A stretch of DNA of 64,000 nt, taken from NCBI RefSeq assembly GCF_023283485.1, contig NZ_JAKILU010000002.1:288942-352941 (forward strand), in the 5' to 3' direction. This document shows, in pieces, positions 19,161 through 28,036 of the stretch. Position numbers and translations under genes: made by a program. The stretch is from Shewanella glacialipiscicola. GTDB lineage: Bacteria > Pseudomonadota > Gammaproteobacteria > Enterobacterales > Shewanellaceae. Within the stretch, counting starts at the first letter, position 1, and each line of letters opens with the position of its first letter. The notes under the pieces were generated by a model that was given only the letters and a program-made list of their open reading frames with translations, was not told the origin of the DNA and did not search any database.

Positions 19161-20736
19161 TCAAGCGGCTTCAGTGGCTTTAGTTGCTGGGATAATAGGC
19201 AGTGGTTGGCTAACAGGCTCGCTTACACTCTCTTTAAGGTTGTAAAAATGTTTCACCCCAAACAGAGTCGCCATCATCAAATAGGAGTAAACAAACATCA
19301 TAGATTCCGGTTGAGCAAAGCCAACGCCATTGGCATGGATGAACCCCACCAGTGCTAAACCTGCAGCAACTAAGGCAGCAACCACGGCGCGAAGGGGGGT
19401 ATTATTGATAGCAAAAACCACCATACAGCCCCACAGCAAACTCGCAAGCGGCGCACCATTACCTAAGCCCACCATGCCTTGGTAATAAATTCCTTTTGCC
19501 GCTAACGCTTCTATCCCTACCTCTTGGGCATTCGTACCGGCAGTTGCCAAAGTATTTTTGAATAAAGATAGTGCCCAGTAGCCAATCCATGGGAATAAAC
19601 AAACGAAGATTGCAGGTACTTCCAATTTAGGCGTTTCACGTACGACTTGGTTAGCCGTCACAATACCGATGTAGACTAATATTGGTGCAATAGCAGCACC
19701 AGGGATAAGGCTCAGTAACAGTGCACCTAAACCAAATAGACACACGAAGAACATAATCACACCATTAAACAAGGTGTAACCTATACTCGCACCCATCTCT
19801 TTATAAGCGGCATGACCCACATACACAGTGACAGGAAAAGGGTTACCCATAAACGCACCGAGCATTGATGCACAGCCGTTAACCATCATGATTTTACGTG
19901 TCGGGTAAGAGTCACCCGCGGCATCAGCACTTTCAATATTTTCAAGGTCAAATACATAATTGGCCAAACCTAGTGGCACAGCGGATGCCAAATAAGGTAA
20001 GGCGTGTGGCACACCTTGGATAAAGCTGTCGATATGGAATTGTGGAGGGTTGAAACCCGCATCCGATAGTGAGGCAATAATCGCATCGGGTGATTGCAAA
20101 CCAAATAACCAAGCCAGCGCGGTACCAACAATAATCAATAACAAGCCAGTGGGGATTTTAGGAAACAGCGGTTTTTTTACCGAACCAGTTGATAAAGATA
20201 ATACCCAGCACTACAAACGACACAACAGGCGTTGAGAATGCTTGCAACATCGGATTGAGCGCCAACAGTGTAAGGCCTAAGCCCGCCAAACAAGACAACA
20301 GCACTGTGCGAGGTACGATACGACGGATGGTATCACCGAAGAATGAGCCGACTAATAGAATCATCGCCTCAACAAAACACCAAACTAATGCGATTTGAAT
20401 TGCAAACGCCGCATCTTGCGTCGAGTGATAAACAGGCATAATCACGAGGAAGGTAACGGTAAAAATAGACGGGGCACTCGGACCAGATGGTAAGGCCGTC
20501 ACATCATCGCGGCCGGTTTCCTTTTTCAATTTATAGGCAAACCAAGCATAAAAAATACTGGCACACATCACGGCTAAGCCAAACGCCGGGACGACCTGCC
20601 CCATAACAAATTCTTTTGGTAAACCGACGACAAAAAGTAACAAGCCCATCATCGTCAGTAAATTGGTTAAATTATTGGTAAACAGGCCAAAGAAGGCCGC
20701 CCAATCACCTTTACGCCAAACATCACTTATGTCCAT
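19161..20736 (-). pseudogene. NCS2-family purine/pyrimidine permease, frameshifted
   Basis: Two frames make one permease. The first (20736 to about 20158) ends abnormally after INWFGKKTAVS. The second (20144 to 19161) continues with LLIIVGTALAWLFG. Reading one A fewer in the run of seven A (seven T on the plus strand, 20172-20178) restores GKKPLFPKIPTGLLLIIVG across the gap and gives a protein of about 525 residues. The repaired sequence has 12 or more hydrophobic segments and an NCS2/COG2252-like layout. It would carry the substrate of the adjoining cluster. The defect may be a real mutation, a slippage-controlled switch or a base-calling error in a homopolymer. Confidence 0.8.
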
Positions 20737-21497
20737 ATAGCTGTCCTATTGTGATTTAATTATTTAATTGGAGTTAATAGCGAACACCCAAAGGTTAACA
20801 AAATTAAGGCGAGTCAATAAATTAGAAAACTAAATAGGCAAGATTAGACTTAATGATACAGTCGCAAAATCAAACATAAAACAACCATAAAATAACAATG
20901 TAAAAACAATTAATTAACACAGACTGAGTTCAAGGTTATTTAACGTGTTCAACCTCACCCTTAGGCTGACTGCTAACGTTTGCAAGTAACAAAATGAAGT
21001 GTGATGAGAGTCACGTCATACTATTAGTAAAGGTTTTTTGCTAAATCTCTCGAAGCATTTGCCGTTAGTGTGCTTAGATAAACCAGTAAGACTTTAACCG
21101 TAAAATCAAAATAAATAGCTGATAATATTAAAAAATCACTTACCTTGTGAACTAAACACGCTAAGACCGCAAAAACCGAATATCACACTGAAGCATGGCT
21201 CTACAGCTGATGTTGCCATTGATTTAACAAGCCTTAAATTCTACGACGAAGATGATAAAAACATCTCAGCAAGATAAAAAAGTGCCAAACCTTGCCGGTG
21301 CAATACCGCTATGTAGCACTTAGCCGATAGCATTTAGTCGATAACGGTATACATAAATGCGTATCATCAGAAGCCTTCATTATTAATGATGCCAATAATG
21401 AAAATGAACTGATGACTCAGCTACTGAGGTAAATCGCTCAGGAAGGTATCTCTTTTTCAAGTGTTTAACCAACAAAATGACGGGGTAATGCAAATGC
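20737..21497. other. Long intergenic region between the permease and pyrBI
   Basis: About 760 AT-rich bases with no confident gene. It contains the CRP-like site at 21000-21015 and, on the plus strand near 21367-21465, two short in-frame peptide pieces split by a stop (NDANNENELMTQLLR, then IAQEGISFSS), which look like decayed coding sequence. A similar remnant (DLTSLKFYDEDDKNIS) lies near 21220-21275. Confidence 0.4.
21000..21015. promoter_or_regulatory. CRP-like binding site
   Basis: TGTGATGAGAGTCACG matches the CRP consensus TGTGA-N6-TCACA at 9 of the 10 conserved positions. It lies about 265 bases upstream of the permease start and about 500 upstream of the pyrBI promoter. CRP is a main regulator of anaerobic respiration and carbon use in Shewanella, which makes the permease operon the more natural target. 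Confidence 0.45.
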
Positions 21498-21525
21498 TTG
21501 CGAACACAAGAAATGGGCGTATAAT
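21498..21525 (+). promoter_or_regulatory. pyrBI promoter with AATTTTT start region
   Basis: TTGCGA (21498-21503), a 16-base spacer and a perfect TATAAT (21520-21525). Seven bases later comes AATTTTTC, so the transcript would begin AAUUUUU. In E. coli pyrBI the transcript begins AAUUUG at the same distance and repeated U addition at high UTP aborts transcription. Confidence 0.75.
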
Positions 21526-21556
21526 CCTTCGGAATTTTTCGGAACAGGGTTTAACA

Positions 21557-21718
21557 ATGAACTGGGCAGCTAAGTACAACTTGATTCATTACCGTCGAGA
21601 AGCTGCATTGGTATTATTGTTCTGTTTTTCGATTTCAAAAAAAGCCTCCTTATTTAAGGGGGCTTTTTTTTGTCTACTTTTTGCGTCAGATAAAACCGTT
21701 TTAAAGCTTAATTTGTAA
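21557..21718 (+). CDS. pyrL: pyrBI leader peptide
   Basis: A 53-codon leader frame starting MNWAAKYNLIHYRREAAL and containing KGAFFCLLFA, close to the GAFFCL end of E. coli PyrL. It runs through the attenuator hairpin and stops past it, as in E. coli, so a ribosome closely following RNA polymerase would block hairpin formation. When UTP is low, polymerase pauses in the U-rich tract (GTTCTGTTTTTCG) and lets the ribosome catch up. The ribosome binding site is weak (AGGG, 8 bases before ATG). The frame is open upstream to 21461, before the promoter, so I use the ATG at 21557. Confidence 0.7.
   Translation: MNWAAKYNLIHYRREAALVLLFCFSISKKASLFKGAFFCLLFASDKTVLKLNL
21637..21671 (+). terminator. pyrBI attenuator
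   Basis: Stem AAAAAAAGCCTCCTT/AAGGGGGCTTTTTTT with an ATTT loop and one T-G pair, ending in T8. It lies inside the leader peptide frame and about 140 bases before pyrB. Confidence 0.9.
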
Positions 21719-21808
21719 GATACATTCACAAGGTAACTTGGATGTCAGTGCGACCTAAAAAATTTAAAACCATTTATATCAGTTATCTATATATAGGGAA
21801 GAGAAGCC

Positions 21809-22738
21809 ATGGCCAATTCGTTGTTTCAAAAACACATCATATCCATTCCGGAATTAACTCGGAGTGAACTTGAACTGATCGTTGAAACTGCTGGAAAATT
21901 AAAAGCAGAACCCAATCCACAATTATTAAAAAATAAAGTCGTGGCATGCTGTTTTTTTGAACCATCAACACGTACCCGCCTCTCTTTCGAAACCGCAATA
22001 CAGCGCCTTGGTGGCACTGTGATTGGTTTTGATAATGGCGGCAACACCTCGTTAGCTAACAAAGGGGAAACTCTGGCTGACTCAGTCCAAGTGATATCTT
22101 CTTACGTCGATGCTTTTGTTATACGTCACCCGCAGGAGGGCTCAGCACGTTTAGCCTCTGAATTCTCCCACGGTGTCCCCGTAGTTAACGGTGGCGATGG
22201 AGCAAATCAACACCCAACACAAACCCTATTAGACCTATTTTCAATCTTTGAAACCCAAGGACGGCTAGATAACTTGAACATCGCATTCGTCGGCGATCTA
22301 AAGTATGGCCGTACTGTGCATTCTCTGGCTCAAGCGCTATCAAAGTTTAATAACATTAACTTCTTTTTCATCGCACCCGAAATTTTGGCTATGCCTGATT
22401 ATATTTGCGAAGAGTTAAACCAAGCAGGTATCAATTATAGTCTGCATGCCACTATGGAAGAAGTGATCCCTAAGCTAGACATACTGTATATGACTCGCGT
22501 GCAGAAAGAGCGTTTGGACGAATCAGAGTACGTGCACATTAAAGCCGCTTACGTCCTAACCGCTTCAATGCTAGCTGACGCGCCAAATAACCTAAAGGTA
22601 TTGCACCCATTACCACGTATAGATGAAATTACCGTCGACGTAGATAAAACCAAACACGCTTACTACTTTCAGCAAGCTGAAAACGGGGTTTACGCGCGTG
22701 AAGCGCTACTGGCACTTGTACTCAACGAACAACTATAA
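21809..22738 (+). CDS. pyrB: Aspartate carbamoyltransferase catalytic subunit
   Basis: Joins carbamoyl phosphate and aspartate in the committed step of pyrimidine synthesis. The carbamoyl-phosphate loop STRTR is at residues 53-57, and [12 protein letters not shown] and [10 protein letters not shown] give the other active-site segments. The length (309) is that of the class B enzyme that assembles with PyrI. GGAAGAG lies upstream of the ATG. pyrI follows after 16 bases, and both are controlled by the leader upstream. Confidence 0.97.
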   Translation: MANSLFQKHIISIPELTRSELELIVETAGKLKAEPNPQLLKNKVVACCFFEPSTRTRLSFETAIQRLGGTVIGFDNGGNTSLANKGETLADSVQVISSYVDAFVIRHPQEGSARLASEFSHGVPVVNGGDGANQHPTQTLLDLFSIFETQGRLDNLNIAFVGDLKYGRTVHSLAQALSKFNNINFFFIAPEILAMPDYICEELNQAGINYSLHATMEEVIPKLDILYMTRVQKERLDESEYVHIKAAYVLTASMLADAPNNLKVLHPLPRIDEITVDVDKTKHAYYFQQAENGVYAREALLALVLNEQL

Positions 22739-22754
22739 GCAGGAGATAAACGCT

Positions 22755-23216
22755 ATGCCTAAGGAAACCCAACTGGTTGAAGCAATAAAAAATGGTTCTG
22801 TTATCGACCATATTCCCGCAAACGTGGGAATAAAGGTACTTAAACTATTCAAAATGCATAAAACTAACCAACGTGTAACGATAGGCCTTAACCTTCCATC
22901 TTCAGCTTTAGGTGCCAAAGATCTGATTAAGATTGAGAACGTATTTATCAATACCGATCAGGCTAACCAACTGGCCTTATATGCGCCCAATGCAACGGTA
23001 AACCAAATAGAAAATTATGAGGTTGTTAAAAAACTCACCTTGTCACTCCCGGAGAAAATCAATTCAATTTTCAAGTGCCCTAATAGCAACTGTATTACTC
23101 ATAATGAGCCTGTCGACAGTAGTTTTACTATTATTGCCAAAAAAGAAGATGTATTCCTAAAGTGCAAATACTGTGAAAAAGTGTTTTCGCGGGAAATCGT
23201 CACAGAACGTGTTTAA
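22755..23216 (+). CDS. pyrI: Aspartate carbamoyltransferase regulatory subunit
   Basis: A 153-residue regulatory chain that binds CTP/ATP through its N-terminal domain and holds a zinc ion through four cysteines, seen here as CPNSNC and CKYC. The zinc site makes the contact with PyrB. The ATG at 22755 has AGGAG 9 bases before it; the frame extends back into pyrB but is not needed. Its presence predicts an allosteric holoenzyme of the E. coli type. Confidence 0.96.
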   Translation: MPKETQLVEAIKNGSVIDHIPANVGIKVLKLFKMHKTNQRVTIGLNLPSSALGAKDLIKIENVFINTDQANQLALYAPNATVNQIENYEVVKKLTLSLPEKINSIFKCPNSNCITHNEPVDSSFTIIAKKEDVFLKCKYCEKVFSREIVTERV

Positions 23217-23246
23217 CCTTAGCAGAGGTTAAACATTAGATTGACC

Positions 23247-23282
23247 GAGATGAATTAACTACTTATATGGTTAATTCATCTC
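23247..23282 (+). terminator. Stem-loop after pyrI without a T-tract
   Basis: A 13-bp perfect stem (GAGATGAATTAAC/GTTAATTCATCTC) with a 10-base loop, 30 bases after the pyrI stop. No U-run follows, so it may be a 3'-end stabiliser or a factor-dependent stop rather than a classic terminator. Confidence 0.5.
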
Positions 23283-23897
23283 AAACTTATCACTCACTAT
23301 ACTCATAAGCTGGATTTGTACATCAGCACCCCGCCTTCCCATTAAACGTTCACACCTAAAACAAGCCATTTTCCCAATACGCCAGAAAGTACCCAGTACA
23401 AAAATATCGTTAAGCCACTAATGGCAAGATGGCAATTAATACTGGCCTCCTTTAAGCGTTGCCAATGCCTGATTATGTGATCGATGATCATTGCAAATGC
23501 TGAGTATAAGATCACAATAACGGAACGACTTGACGGAAATTTAGATCAGCCTGATATACTCTACCCTGCACGAATTCAAGAAGAGCCAATCCCACTACAG
23601 GGGAAGGCGAATAAATATCATGGTATAAGAGCGCTTAAACCTAAATATTGATACAAAACATTGCAAATACTGTGGTCAAGTATCCGCTATAAAGGCTATA
23701 GAACACAGGTAAATAAGTTAGATAGTCATCCTAATTTAGCCACCTTTAGACTGGCAAATAACGGATTTTTAATTCGCATGACACCGCTTGTACTGACATT
23801 GGGTGTTGGTTCACAATTTGAACAATACAAATGTCCAGTTAATTGGTACTTACAAAACGCCGATTTAAAATCTGGCGACTCACTTTAAGGATATAGA
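23283..23897. other. Intergenic region before hemL
   Basis: About 600 bases with no confident gene. On the minus strand a 49-codon hydrophobic frame (23342-23491) ends ISGLTIFLYWVLSGVLGKWL and could be a small membrane protein or the tail of a lost one. TTGACG at 23530-23535 followed by GATATACT is a candidate hemL promoter (17 bases to GATATA, 19 to TATACT). The plus-strand frame at 23661-23888 lacks any recognisable feature and I treat it as 5' leader. Confidence 0.4.
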
Positions 23898-25190
23898 ATG
23901 ACCCGTTCTGAAACCCTATTTGAACAAGCTAAAAAAACCATCCCCGGCGGTGTAAACTCCCCGGTTCGTGCTTTTAATGGTGTAGGTGGTTCACCCCTGT
24001 TTATTGAAAAAGCAAACGGCGCTTATATTTATGATGCTGACGGTAAAGCTTATATCGATTACGTTGGCTCTTGGGGACCGATGATCCTCGGTCATAACCA
24101 TCCTAAAATCCGTGCTGCAGTATTAGCTGCCGTTGAAAATGGTTTGTCTTTTGGCGCGCCAACTGAGCTTGAAGTGCAAATGGCCGAAAAAGTCATCTCT
24201 ATGGTGCCGTCTATCGAGCAAGTGCGCATGGTGAGTTCAGGCACAGAAGCCACCATGAGTGCTATTCGTTTAGCCCGTGGTTTTACCAACCGTGACAAAA
24301 TTTTAAAATTTGAAGGCTGTTACCATGGCCACGCAGATTGCCTGTTAGTTAAAGCCGGTTCTGGCGCACTAACCTTAGGCCAACCTAGTTCACCCGGTAT
24401 TCCTGAAGATTTCGCCAAGCACACCTTAACTGCGGTGTATAACGACTTAGATTCAGTCAGAACCTTGTTCGAGCAGTATCCAACTGACATTTCTTGCATC
24501 ATCATCGAGCCTGTTGCTGGCAACATGAACTGCATTCCACCTATCCCTGGCTTCTTGCAAGGTCTACGGGATATTTGTGATGAGTTTGGTGCTTTACTGA
24601 TTATCGATGAAGTGATGACAGGCTTTCGCGTATCAAAAAGTGGTGCACAGGGTTATTACGGCGTAACGCCTGACTTAACTACGCTAGGTAAAGTCATTGG
24701 TGGCGGTATGCCGGTGGGTGCATTTGGTGGACGTAAAGATGTGATGCAATTTATCGCACCGACGGGCCCGGTTTACCAAGCGGGCACGTTATCAGGTAAC
24801 CCTATTGCAATGTCAGCGGGTCTGGCACAAATGGATGCCCTGTGTGAAGAAGGTCTGTACGAAGCCTTAAGCGCTAAAACCAAACGTATCGCCGAGGGGT
24901 TTAAAGCGGCGGCAGATAAGCACGGTATTCCAATGGCGATCAACTATGTTGGCGGCATGTTCGGTTTCTTCTTCACAGAACAACCGGAAATTACCCGTTT
25001 CGACCAAGTGATCCAATGCAATATCGAGCAGTTCCGTATTTTCTACCACGGCATGTTAGATGAAGGCGTTTACTTAGCACCTAGTGCCTATGAAGCCGGT
25101 TTCCTATCAATGGCCCACGGCGATGAAGAAATGCGCTTAACCTTAGAAGCGGCTGACCGCGTATTAGCGAGCATGAAAGCGGCAAGCTAA
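23898..25190 (+). CDS. hemL: Glutamate-1-semialdehyde 2,1-aminomutase
   Basis: A PLP enzyme that converts glutamate-1-semialdehyde into 5-aminolevulinate, the first dedicated haem precursor. The N-terminus [17 protein letters not shown], the substrate-site block VNSGTE-like [17 protein letters not shown], and the PLP lysine in [19 protein letters not shown] are all present. The length of 430 residues is typical. It has AAGGA 8 bases before the ATG and stands alone. Confidence 0.97.
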   Translation: MTRSETLFEQAKKTIPGGVNSPVRAFNGVGGSPLFIEKANGAYIYDADGKAYIDYVGSWGPMILGHNHPKIRAAVLAAVENGLSFGAPTELEVQMAEKVISMVPSIEQVRMVSSGTEATMSAIRLARGFTNRDKILKFEGCYHGHADCLLVKAGSGALTLGQPSSPGIPEDFAKHTLTAVYNDLDSVRTLFEQYPTDISCIIIEPVAGNMNCIPPIPGFLQGLRDICDEFGALLIIDEVMTGFRVSKSGAQGYYGVTPDLTTLGKVIGGGMPVGAFGGRKDVMQFIAPTGPVYQAGTLSGNPIAMSAGLAQMDALCEEGLYEALSAKTKRIAEGFKAAADKHGIPMAINYVGGMFGFFFTEQPEITRFDQVIQCNIEQFRIFYHGMLDEGVYLAPSAYEAGFLSMAHGDEEMRLTLEAADRVLASMKAAS

Positions 25191-25222
25191 GTCTGTATAT
25201 CTAAAATAAAAAGGACGCCAAT

Positions 25223-25258
25223 CGTAATGCCGTTCACTTAAGGGTGAACGGCATTACG
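25223..25258. repeat. 15-bp inverted repeat between hemL and plsY
   Basis: CGTAATGCCGTTCAC and GTGAACGGCATTACG are perfect inverted copies around a 6-base loop. No T-tract follows immediately on either strand; on the minus strand a T5 occurs about 9 bases beyond the stem. It may terminate both converging genes. Confidence 0.65.
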
Positions 25259-25298
25259 CATTAAGCGCAGTTTTTATTTTTAAGTATTATATTTATCA

Positions 25299-25910
25299 CT
25301 ACGGTGTCTTAGGGCGTTTTTTGCGCGACAACTTAGATTCTTCCCCCTTGAGCAACCGCTGGATATTGTCCTTATGCCTAATAATGATGAGAGTCGATAA
25401 CATGGCTACGGGAATGGTGAATCTGTCATCTAATAGCCAAGTATAGAGTGGTGCAAGTAAGGCAGTAAGAATAGCGGCAAGGGAGGAGTAGCGGCTAATA
25501 AGTAACAAAATGACCCAAGATGCCATTAAGCAAATAGCCAAATCATCACCAATCGGGGCCATAGCACCAAAGGCGGTTGCAACCCCTTTACCGCCTTTAA
25601 AACCAAAAAACACGGGATAAATGTGTCCAAGGCAGGCCGCGATGGCGATTAGCCCAAGAGATACGGCATCTATACCCATAAGATAGGCTAAATAAGAAGG
25701 TAGGGCGCCTTTGAGCATATCGAAAAACAGCACTGCTGCAGCGGCACCAGCACCGCCAATCCGTAAGACGTTGGTAGCCCCTGGGTTGCCCGACCCATGC
25801 AATCTTGGGTCCGGTAACCCCCTCATTTTACAAACCAGCACGGCACTTGAAATCGAGCCTGCCAAATAGGCGGCTAGCATCATCAAAAGTGTCAGTGTTA
25901 ATGGACTCAC
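25299..25910 (-). CDS. plsY: Glycerol-3-phosphate acyltransferase PlsY
   Basis: An inner-membrane enzyme that moves an acyl group from acyl-phosphate to glycerol-3-phosphate, the first step of phospholipid synthesis. The three conserved loops are visible: [25 protein letters not shown] and a C-terminal [14 protein letters not shown]. There are about five membrane segments in 203 residues. The start is GTG, with AAGGAA upstream. It is divergent from folB, as in many gammaproteobacteria. Confidence 0.94.
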   Translation of the reverse strand: MSPLTLTLLMMLAAYLAGSISSAVLVCKMRGLPDPRLHGSGNPGATNVLRIGGAGAAAAVLFFDMLKGALPSYLAYLMGIDAVSLGLIAIAACLGHIYPVFFGFKGGKGVATAFGAMAPIGDDLAICLMASWVILLLISRYSSLAAILTALLAPLYTWLLDDRFTIPVAMLSTLIIIRHKDNIQRLLKGEESKLSRKKRPKTP

Positions 25911-26178
25911 ATTGGTTTCCTTACGCGTCTTAAGGTATTATCGCGCAACAATTTAAAAAGCTAACTCAGTTATCAATTCCGCTATCGGTCTGTGTTATCA
26001 GCGACATGCTTTAGTACACAGATATTTTCTGAATGAGCAAATCCTTTTAGGACGTTATCCTACTGTGGATCGGCTTGAGTAGAAAGTAAATTAGTGTTCT
26101 GTCAGAAGATTGCGGATTATACAGCGAGAATCGCTTTGAACTTATCAGACCTCAATATCATAAGTCGTTGGAGAATGT

Positions 26179-26529
26179 ATGGATAAGGTACTTATACGTC
26201 AATTACGTATTGATACAGTGATTGGTGTTTATGAGTGGGAAAAAAAAATCCATCAGAGTCTATTACTAGATCTTGATATGGCGTGGGACATCAAACCTGC
26301 CGCAGCGACCGATGATTATCAATTTGCGCTTTGTTATGAGACAGTTTCGAATCGATTAACTCAACTTATTACAGAGCAACCTATTGAATTAATAGAAACC
26401 GTTGCTGAGCGAGTTGCCGATTGTTTGTTGCAAGAATTTAAGGTGACTTGGGTTAAAGTCACTGTAATGAAACCGGGGGCGGTGGCAACTGCAGCCTCTG
26501 TTGGTGTTGAAATTGAGCGTTCGCGTTAA
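26179..26529 (+). CDS. folB: Dihydroneopterin aldolase
   Basis: Cleaves dihydroneopterin to 6-hydroxymethyl-dihydropterin and glycolaldehyde for folate synthesis. The N-terminus has the FolB pattern DKVLIRQLRIDTVIGVYEWE, followed by ALCYETVSNRLTQLI and a conserved ETVAERVADCLL helix; V-x-K-P-x-A near the end holds the catalytic lysine (TVMKPGAVA). GGAG lies 8 bases before the ATG. folK follows 67 bases downstream and performs the next reaction. Confidence 0.93.
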   Translation: MDKVLIRQLRIDTVIGVYEWEKKIHQSLLLDLDMAWDIKPAAATDDYQFALCYETVSNRLTQLITEQPIELIETVAERVADCLLQEFKVTWVKVTVMKPGAVATAASVGVEIERSR

Positions 26530-26596
26530 CTCAATATGTAAGCACCATAATGGTTTTAAAAAATAATATTTATCTACAGATAAATCGGACATATGC

Positions 26597-27100
26597 ATGG
26601 CACGTATTTATATCAGCTTAGGCAGTAATATTGAGCCTAAACAACATCTACAAGCGGGATTGAAAGCTCTGCGAGCGTGTTTCGGGCCACTGAGCCTCTC
26701 TTCTATGTATGAAAGCGAAGCCGTTGGTTTTAGTGGCACTAATTTTTTGAACATGGTTGCTAGTGCTGAAACTGATCTTAATATTGCCGCGGTAGTTGCG
26801 CAGTTTAAGCAAATCGAGCAAAATCACGGCCGGCTTATCGGTGCTAAGAAATTTAGCCCAAGAACCTTAGATTTAGACTTATTGCTTTATGACGATATTG
26901 TCTGCCAAATTCCGATCGTGCTGCCCCGTGCTGAGATAGTCAATAATGCATTTGTGTTATGGCCATTAGCTGAGTTAGCGCCAGCGCTTAACCATCCCTT
27001 GGCAGGCAAAAGTTATGCAAGTTTGTGGCAAGAGTATGATAAAGATTCACAGCGGCTTTGGCCTGTGACGTTTGAGTGGCCTCAAGGGCTGACGTTTTAA
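26597..27100 (+). CDS. folK: 2-amino-4-hydroxy-6-hydroxymethyldihydropteridine pyrophosphokinase
   Basis: Transfers pyrophosphate from ATP to 6-hydroxymethyl-dihydropterin, directly after FolB in the pathway. The N-terminus ISLGSNIEPKQHLQAGL and the signature KKFSPRTLDLDLLLYDD, with the metal-binding D-x-D pair, are intact. At 167 residues it has the standard length. uppP follows after 18 bases and may be cotranscribed. Confidence 0.95.
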   Translation: MARIYISLGSNIEPKQHLQAGLKALRACFGPLSLSSMYESEAVGFSGTNFLNMVASAETDLNIAAVVAQFKQIEQNHGRLIGAKKFSPRTLDLDLLLYDDIVCQIPIVLPRAEIVNNAFVLWPLAELAPALNHPLAGKSYASLWQEYDKDSQRLWPVTFEWPQGLTF

Positions 27101-27118
27101 TTTATTGATAGGATTGTC

Positions 27119-27919
27119 ATGGATACGTTTCAGGTTATTATTTTAGCTCTTATTCAAGGGCTAACCGAGTTTTTACCTATTTCTAGTTCTGCCCATCTAA
27201 TTTTACCTGCACAGCTTTTAGGCTGGGAAGATCAAGGTTTATCCTTTGACGTTGCGGTTAATACCGGATCATTATTTGCTGTAGTGATTTATTTTAGGCA
27301 TGAGCTGTGGACAATGTTTAATGCGTGGATTGCCAGTATATTTAAAGGCAAACAATCAGAAGATAGTAAGCTGGCTTGGTGGATTATTCTGGCAACCTTA
27401 CCAGCGGTGTTTTTTGGTTTTCTAGCTAAGGATTATATTGCGACCCATTTGCGAAATACCGAAGTGATCGCCGTCACTACCGTCGTGTTTGGTTTGTTAT
27501 TGTGGTGGGCTGATAGAATGTCACGCCGCGATTTAACTGTGTATCAGACCGGTTGGCGTAAAGCATTATTAATTGGTTTCGCGCAGGCACTAGCCTTGAT
27601 CCCTGGAACTTCACGTTCAGGTGCAACTATGACTGCGGCGCTCATGTTAGGTTTAAGTCGAGATGCCGCTGCGCGTTTTTCATTTTTAATGTCAGTACCT
27701 GTGAGTTTAGGCGCGGCGATTTTAGTCGGTAAAGATTTAGTAAAGAGTGAACTTCCAATTGATTATCAAGCATTAACTTTAGGCACTTTAGTCTCATTTG
27801 TTGCTGCTTATGCTTGTATTCACTACTTTTTAAAGATTATTAGCCGTATGGGAATGACCCCGTTTGTGATCTACAGATTAGCACTAGGCGCAGTGTTGTG
27901 TGGATTTATTTTCTTTTAG
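27119..27919 (+). CDS. uppP: Undecaprenyl-diphosphate phosphatase
   Basis: A polytopic membrane enzyme (BacA family) that recycles the lipid carrier for cell-wall synthesis. The family blocks are present: [19 protein letters not shown] at the N-terminus, with the conserved glutamate and serines, and the P-G-T-S-R-S-G motif ([18 protein letters not shown]) in the middle. The length is 266 residues with about eight membrane segments. A strong terminator closes the folB-folK-uppP run. Confidence 0.96.
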   Translation: MDTFQVIILALIQGLTEFLPISSSAHLILPAQLLGWEDQGLSFDVAVNTGSLFAVVIYFRHELWTMFNAWIASIFKGKQSEDSKLAWWIILATLPAVFFGFLAKDYIATHLRNTEVIAVTTVVFGLLLWWADRMSRRDLTVYQTGWRKALLIGFAQALALIPGTSRSGATMTAALMLGLSRDAAARFSFLMSVPVSLGAAILVGKDLVKSELPIDYQALTLGTLVSFVAAYACIHYFLKIISRMGMTPFVIYRLALGAVLCGFIFF

Positions 27920-27959
27920 CCTCCTAATTGGGCCACCATAGTTAGATAATAAATAATAG

Positions 27960-27986
27960 AATCGGGTCAAGTACCCGATTTTTTTT
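27960..27986 (+). terminator. Rho-independent terminator after uppP
   Basis: Stem ATCGGGT/ACCCGAT, loop CAAGT, followed by T8. Confidence 0.85.
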
Positions 27987-28036
27987 CTTCAAGCTTCCTC
28001 ATTTTCTGAAGCGTTAACTCATTCTTGGAGCTTTAT

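Noticed and set aside
20172..20178. Programmed -1 ribosomal frameshift in the permease
   Set aside because: Restoring the frame needs a +1 shift (or one A fewer), which a -1 slip on A AAA AAC would not give; loss of a base or a sequencing error is simpler.
23661..23888. Plus-strand frame of 75 codons before hemL
   Set aside because: No ribosome binding site or known family; more likely hemL leader.
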